Source: Dreissena polymorpha
Lineage: Eukaryota; Mollusca; Bivalvia; Myida; Dreissenidae
Length of the DNA stretch: 64,000 nucleotides
Assembly: GCF_020536995.1 (NCBI RefSeq)
Contig: NC_068362.1
Coordinates: 1,007,394-1,071,393 of the forward strand
Reading direction: 5' to 3'
Shown here one piece after another: positions 58,085-64,000 of this stretch. How positions within the stretch are numbered: position 1 is the first letter of the stretch; every line of letters starts with the position of its first letter. Both the position numbers and the translations under genes were made by a program. The notes beneath the pieces are model-generated. The model did no database searches. It worked only from the letters and a program-made list of their open reading frames with translations, and was not told where the DNA came from.

Positions 58085-58205
58085 CTAGTTTTCCTCTTAA
58101 ATGCCCTTGTATTTTAAGATAGAATACTTTCCTCTCCAGAGGAAAGAGGCATGGGTTTGAATCCCATCGGGGGCTTCAGAGGATGATTCATTTTGAGACA
58201 AATGT
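58085..58205 (+). repeat. Repeat D with tRNA-like box, forward copy
   Basis: 'atactttcc', 'gaggaaagaggcatgggttt', 'gaatcccatcgggggcttca' and 'gaggatgattcattttgaga' match 45655-45800 in inverse orientation. B-box-like 'gggtttgaatccc'. Confidence 0.6.
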
Positions 58206-58875
58206 TAATATTTGCTTTAGTGTATCCCAAAATTAACTTATATTAAATATATAACTGTGAAAGATAATTCAAAATAATGTTTGTTTCTATATACATTGTG
58301 ATCCATGGACATGAACATTCAATTATGCAAGAAACATGTATGATTTTAGGGAAGAATACGACAGCAAACTTAGAATGAACATTCATTTTAGATTGTTAAG
58401 TAACTAAAACTATAAATGTTGTAAAACTTGTGTATGCCGTCCTTGCTTCTGGATAGCAGAACAGTTAAGGCATAAATAATTACTCTTTTTCTTTAGAATC
58501 AACATTGATGCATTATTACTAAAGCAAAGTTGAACTTTTTAAAAACTCGAATTGGGAACTGAATTTTTCATGTTCGTTGCTTGCAATTTACCGGTAGTGA
58601 ACATTATGTTACTGGTGAACAAATGCCTTCTCTCTTTACACTTAACAGGGAGATGGTGTTTTTCAAAAATATCCAGGTTAATTTGTATAAATACTGGGTA
58701 AGTACTCGTAACATATTTATACTTTATATACATGTAAGCAATACATTTATGATGATGACATTATGTGTTTCGCTGTAAATTTACAGAGAAAATTTACTAC
58801 AGCCGCATGTCACCAGAGTTGTTAAAAGGGCATTTAGACAGTATTGTCCCTGACTTTTGCCCATTTTGACATATT
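58206..58875. other. Nothing recognised
   Basis: AT-rich; overlapping 64-65 codon ORFs on both strands without motifs. Confidence 0.4.
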
Positions 58876-58879
58876 CTTA

Positions 58880-60665
58880 TAAACAAGAGGGCCACGATGG
58901 CCTTGTATCGCTCCACTGCTGAAAAAAGGCTGAAACAAATATTCTCAGCATGTGCAAATACTTAAATATAGGCCCTATTTGAGCACATGAACACTTTTGT
59001 GACCCCTGGGCTGGGTAAAATTTAACCCCAGGGGCATAATTTAATCAAACTTTGTAGAGGACTTCGATACCTCACTACTTACAAAATGATGTAGCCCTTG
59101 GTCCTAGAGTTAAGGATAAGAATATGTTAACAGTTTTCACAAAATAAGCAAGATATAAGCGTATAAAATGTTCAATTTTGTGACCCCCCCCGGGGCAGGG
59201 TCAAATTTGATCCCAGGGATAAAATTTGAACAAATTTGGTAGAGAACTTTAAGATGTCACTACATACCAAATTTGGTAGCCCTAGGCCCAATGTTTATTG
59301 ACAAGAAGTTTTTGTAAGCTTTCACAAAAAAAGGCTCCATATAAGCGTATGTTCAATTTTGTGACCCCCAGGGCAGGCTCAAATTTGACCCCAGGGGCAT
59401 TATTTGAACAAACTTGGTAGAGGACTATAAGATGTCACTACATACCAAATTTGGTAGCCCTTGGCACAATGGTTATGGACAAGAAGTTTTTAAAGTTTTC
59501 ACAAAAAATTAGCCCTTTATAAGCATATATTCAATTTTGTGAACCCCGGGGCAGTTTCAAATTTGACCCCAGGGTCATAATTTGCACAAACTAAGAAGAG
59601 AACTATTACTTGTCGCTACATACCAAATTTGGTAGCCCTATGCCATACAGTTATGGACAAGAAGTTTTTAAAGTTTTCACAAAATAGGCCTTATATAAGC
59701 ATATGTTCAATGTTGTGATCCTCGGCGCAGGGTCAAACTTGACTCAAGGGGCATAATTTGAACAAACTTGGTAGAGGACTATAAGATGTCATTACATACC
59801 AAATTTGGTAGCCCTAGGTCCAATGGCTATGGAAAAGAATATATTTGAAGTTTTCACAAAATAAGCACTTTATAAGCATATATTCAATTTTGTGACCCCC
59901 GGGGCAGTTTCAAATTTGACCCCAGGGGCATTATTTGATCAAATTTGGTAGAGGACTATAAGATGTCACTACATACCAAATTTAATATCCCTAGGCCCAA
60001 TGGATATGGACAAAAGATGTTTAAGGTTTTTACAAAATAAGCAATTTATAAGCATATATTCAATTTTGTGACCCCCAGGACAGGGTCAAACTTGACCCCA
60101 GGGGCATAATTTGAACAAACTTGGTAGAGGACTTTATATGACACTACATTCCAAATTTGGTAGCCCTAGGCCCAATGGATGGACAAGAAATTTTTTTAAT
60201 TTTTACAAAATAGGCCTTATATAAGCATATGTTCAATGTTGTGACCCTCGGGGCAGGGTCAAACTTGACCCCAGGGGCATAATTTGAACAAACTTGGTAG
60301 AGGACTATAAGATGCCACTACATACCAAATTTGGTAGCCCTAGGCGCAATGGTTATGGACGAGATTTGTAAAGTTTTCACAAAATAGACCCTATATACGC
60401 ATATGTTTAATTTTGTGACCCCCGGGGCAGTGTCAAATTTGACCCCAGGGGCATAATTTGAACAAATTTGGTAGAGGACTATTTGATGTCTCTACATACC
60501 AAATTTGATAGCCCTAAGCCCTATGGTTATCGACAAGGAGATTTTGAAAGTTTGCACAAAATAGGCCTTAAAGAAGCAATTTTCAAATTTGTGACCCCCG
60601 GGGCAGGGTCAAATTTGACCCAGGGGCATAATTTGAACACATTTGGCCAGTGGAACTTAAAACTG
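58880..60665 (+). repeat. Tandem array, about 178-bp unit, about 10 copies
   Basis: 'gtgacccccggggcagggtc' and 'cataccaaatttggtagccc' recur at 172-181 bp steps (58999, 59180, 59361, 59540 and on to about 60592). Opens with 'gagggccacgatggccttgt'. The inverse of this unit occurs at 12850-13190. No ORF. Confidence 0.9.
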
Positions 60666-60819
60666 ATTCTTTGTTTAGCGTGCAAAGGGGATGGAGGAAC
60701 ATTTGTTGGTGCCTTTTAAAAAAGATGTTTCATTGTGTGGAAAATTGAGTTTAAAATGTATACATAATGCCTAATATGTGGCAAATTCCAACAATGTCTG
60801 TGGTTTTTCATGTAAAAAC

Positions 60820-61015
60820 AAGAGATGTGTTAGTCAGAAACATAATGCCCCCTATTGCGCCGCTTTGAAGCCGTATATTTGACCCTTAAGGATGACCTTG
60901 ACCGTTCAGTACTCAAAATATGCAGCTCCACGAGATACACATGTATGCCAAAAAATCAAGTTGCTATCTTCAATATTGCAAAAGTTATAGGAAATGTTTA
61001 AGTTTTCGGACAGAC
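60820..61015 (+). repeat. SINE-like dispersed repeat, bivalve type
   Basis: 'aacaagagatgtgttagtca' then 'aaacataatgccccctattg' then 'aggatgaccttgacc', ending at 'ggacagacag'. Matches a common mollusc short repeat by eye. Confidence 0.55.
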
Positions 61016-61424
61016 AGTTAACACATATAAGTTGGTTTTACAAATTCACTGAGTGTAAACATTGGGCACTTATATAGCTCAAAGTGACATGGAAACAAAT
61101 TCTTGTGTTCTGATTTACATACATGTATTTACACTTGCAAAATTCAAAGTAAAGAATGGTAATTGTTCTCTTATTGCCAACAACTGCATAAATCTTAACA
61201 TTGTAAACTGGTTGTTTTGTCTTTATTACTACTTTTGTACATTCTTTTGTATTGCCCTCTTTATATTAACTTTCAACATATATATTATATCCAGTTATTG
61301 TAGATATCAGATGTTTTGTGATGTAAATGTGTAGGGTTCTTGTTACTTGTCACACCCATTTCCATTTCATAATGCCTTAACACTGATATAGGATATTAGT
61401 GATTTTTGATTATTGTATTTATGT
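61016..61424. other. Nothing recognised
   Basis: AT-rich; a 90-codon ORF at 61062-61334 is hydrophobic but unsupported. Confidence 0.35.
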
Positions 61425-63305
61425 AAACTTATTCTTTATGCTGATTAAAGTGTCATCCTTTATTTTCACAAAGATCCTAGTATCCTCAGAAGTGTTTTTT
61501 GTAAAGAATTTGAAAATTGTATTAAATGGTTAGTGGATAACAAATTGTCTTTACGCCTTGGAAAAAATGAATGTATAGTGTTTGGTTCCAAAAGGAAATT
61601 ATCTAAACTTCATATTTTTTATGTAAAATGTAATGATCACACTATTGTTTCTCAATCATCTGTTGAACATCTTGGTTCAATATTCAACACTGATCTTTCT
61701 GCTACATCTATTGTTAATAATATTATTAAAAAGGTGAACTCAAGAATAAGATTCTTCAGGGGCGTAGCTAGCATTTTTTGAGCTGTAGGCCCAAATATGT
61801 TACATAAAAATAGGGTGTGTGTGCGGGGGTCCTCCTCCGGAAATTGTTTAAATCCTATAACGCCTGTGGTGAGATTTAAAGCATATCTAGACAAATAATA
61901 AGGTTAAAAATATATAAGACTTTGGCCTGTATTTCTTTGATATTTTATTGTTTTGTCTCAATGTCAGAGAACTAAATTTTACTGTATTATCTTTTTACCA
62001 GAGAACTAAATTTTAAAACAATATGGAACAGAGACCCATTTAAAATTGTAACACTCACTTATTCACAAGTCAAACCTTGGGAATTCTTTCCAATAATACT
62101 GTCTGCACGTCTATACAGAAAGAAGTAGAGTTGATAATTGGAAGATATGTCCTTTGAACAAGACCAGAATCCATTGCCTGAGGATCATGTCAATATGAAA
62201 TGCAAATTTCTTACACCTCACCACCTTCAGGGTCAACATTTTAATGCGTTTTTCGAGTTGAAGCAATTTTAATTTTCTCATGTTTCCAAACAAAATTGTA
62301 GGCCCGGGCCTGCTGTGCCTAATAGCATCTACACCCCTGTTCTTGTATAGACAAAACCACTGTTCAAATATGGAATTAAGAAAATTGTTATGTAACTCAT
62401 TGGTTAAATGCCATTTTGACTATGCTAGCTCTTCATAGTACAATGGTATTAGTAAACAGTTAAAAAGAAGATTACAAGTTGTATAGAATAAAGTTGTTAA
62501 ATTTATTCATGGATATGACTCTAGAACATCTTTGAAAGTTAAAGTTTTTAGTAGTATTGGTTGGTTAAATGTTCAAAACAGAGTTATGCAAATAACACTC
62601 AACCATGTTTATAAAATTGTTAACAAGAAATGTCCTCCTAACATGACCTTTTTGTATAATAATTTTAGTTTAGTGTCTAATATACATAGTGATAACAGTA
62701 GACATAGTAAAGATAACTTTTATTTACCTCAATGTCCTCAAGTGAATGGTTTTACCAGCACTACTAACCGGTATATATATATATATATATATATTACTGT
62801 TGTTAAAAAAGTCATCAATAAAGTATTTGTACGTACATTTAAATGTGATGACAAGATAGTAGTATACATTGTGTAACTAATGCTCTCTAATAATATATGC
62901 TAATTACTATTTGATCTCAAGACTATAGTCTCAAGTTTAAATTAATGATATTTTTATGCGTATTAATGCCACCATTTTTGTACATTTTCCACCCATCTAT
63001 AGGGCCCCATTGGAAATAAGTTGCAAACCTTTCATGGGACATCCTGTGGTATACATATCATGTCTTGATTTCAACATCTTGTAACTACTTGTTATTTCAG
63101 ATCTCTGCCAAATACACTGACTATTTACTTGTAACTGAATATAAATGATTAACTTTGAATGTGATATTCAAAATGTGATATATCAATGCATTGTGATCCA
63201 AAACCTGTGATAATTGTTTTCCAATTGTTAAATGTTGTAAATTGACTGTATTGTATGATCTGTACTTGTATGACATGTATATAAATATGCATGAATAAAT
63301 CAATA
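61425..63305 (+). mobile_element. LINE fragment (CR1/Daphne-like reverse transcriptase end), split by a DNA transposon
   Basis: Reading begins at the catalytic block, LILYAD followed by a stop where the second Asp is expected, then SVILYFHKDPSILRSVFCKE, then WLVDNKLSLRLGKNECIVFG, SVEHLGSIFNTDLS and KKVNSRIRF. It is interrupted at 61757-62339 and resumes with LYRQNHCSNMELRKLLCNSL and CHFDYAS; a stop follows shortly. The 3' ORF (62532-62876) has WLNVQNRVMQITLNHVYKI and CPPNMTFLYNN, typical of the segment after the reverse transcriptase. A TA run lies at 62772-62793 and an 'aataaatcaat' end at about 63293. 5'-truncated, few changes otherwise, so fairly young. Confidence 0.85.
61757..62339. mobile_element. 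hAT-like non-autonomous DNA transposon, 583 bp, inserted in the LINE
   Basis: Ends CAGGGGCGTAG and CTACACCCCTG are inverses with one mismatch. TTCTT lies on both sides (61752-61756 and 62340-62344). Removing element and one TTCTT restores the LINE reading RIRFLYRQ, so the limits are exact. CAGGGG ends fit hAT; a 5-bp duplication is shorter than the usual 8. No transposase. Confidence 0.85.
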
Positions 63306-64000
63306 TTTAGAAAAGTGTGACTGACACTGTTTCCAGACATATTACAGTTAAATTACTTCATGTCAGTAATGGCAGTCAGGGATGGAAAATATCTTTTTAC
63401 AATTGTTGCCTGCACTGTCGACCATATTTAGTGTTTTTGTTTCCCATCTAAAGATTACCGAACCAAAACCATGGGCATGCCTGTGATAAGTATCTTAAAG
63501 TTTCTTAAAAGATAAATAATATAAATTTTAACAACACCACTGCTCAGTTTTAACATTTCCAATACAGTATGTCTTATTTTGAGAGGCCATTCTGAATTGA
63601 GTTCATTTCCAAGGGCAAAGTTAATATATTAATATTACCAAACTGAACATTGTTACACTGTCCCTAATTTTAATGGCACTGGATTGTTTAAGGCTTTGAA
63701 AAGCTAGTTGCCTCGCCGGGATAACAACATCTGGAATTAAAATGCCTAGGATAAAATATAAACAATATCTGCCAGAAGTACTGTATGGTTGCCATAATCA
63801 AATGTACAGAAAGAATTGTTTTTCAAATTCAATCAAGCCCCACTCATTCCATTCCATGAAACCTTTCAGGTGTCTAAATACTGATAATAGCCCCACTGAG
63901 GGCTGTATGGCTATGGTCCATATACAGTTTGTGACTGCCTGGCTGGTCACTATAATGGCATTGGGACCAACGTGGAGTTTACTATTTCTTATATTACACC
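63306..64000. other. Nothing recognised
   Basis: AT-rich DNA to the window end with no ORF or repeat I can support. Confidence 0.4.

Overview
The window is animal nuclear DNA: AT-rich, with short exons bounded by GT/AG introns, and dominated by repeats. Bivalve-type repeats, non-LTR retrotransposon fragments and several families of small inverted-repeat elements point to a bivalve mollusc. A zebra or quagga mussel (Dreissena) is my best guess, made from recognising repeat families by eye, not from a search. No retrovirus-like, LTR or Polinton element was recognised.

Three protein-coding genes can be built exon by exon with matching splice phases, all on the + strand. (1) 48-4702: the 3' part of a gene with a von Willebrand factor A (VWA) domain; its 5' end lies outside the window. 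(2) 20569-31529: an apparently complete 18-exon ovoA gene for 5-histidylcysteine sulfoxide synthase, the ovothiol-biosynthesis enzyme. It has a DinB-like N-terminal part carrying the iron-binding histidines, an FGE-sulfatase-like domain and a C-terminal methyltransferase-like domain (750 aa). (3) 49945-52425: a small secreted Ly6/uPAR (three-finger) protein with an unusual Gly/Ser/Asn/Trp-rich tail and a GPI-anchor-like end. One further orphan exon candidate lies at 42437-42560.

Layout: 0-5 kb VWA gene; 5.2-6.1 kb LINE fragment; 6.2-8.3 kb about 210-bp satellite; 8.8-10.2 kb dispersed repeats; 11.66-15.81 kb a 4.1-kb foldback-type transposon with long subrepeated inverted arms and a 6-bp target duplication; 16-20.4 kb microsatellites, small elements and a possible ovoA promoter; 20.5-31.5 kb ovoA; 31.5-35.2 kb mostly featureless; 35.2-36.5 kb LINE fragment; 36.8-39.0 kb 35-bp minisatellite; 40.3-41.7 kb hAT-like element; 44.5-45.5 kb dispersed repeat; 47.2-47.9 kb 49-bp minisatellite; 49.9-52.4 kb Ly6 gene; 53.5-54.3 kb 43/35-bp minisatellite; 54.4-58.2 kb a cluster of palindromic and tRNA-bearing elements; 58.9-60.7 kb about 178-bp tandem array; 61.4-63.3 kb LINE fragment split by a 583-bp DNA transposon.

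The three genes show no obvious functional link. The main theme of the non-coding DNA is inverted-repeat elements: piggyBac-like MITEs with TTAA targets (three families), hAT-like elements, a foldback element, and TIR elements with an embedded tRNA-like promoter. Several sit in introns of the host genes or directly beside an exon.
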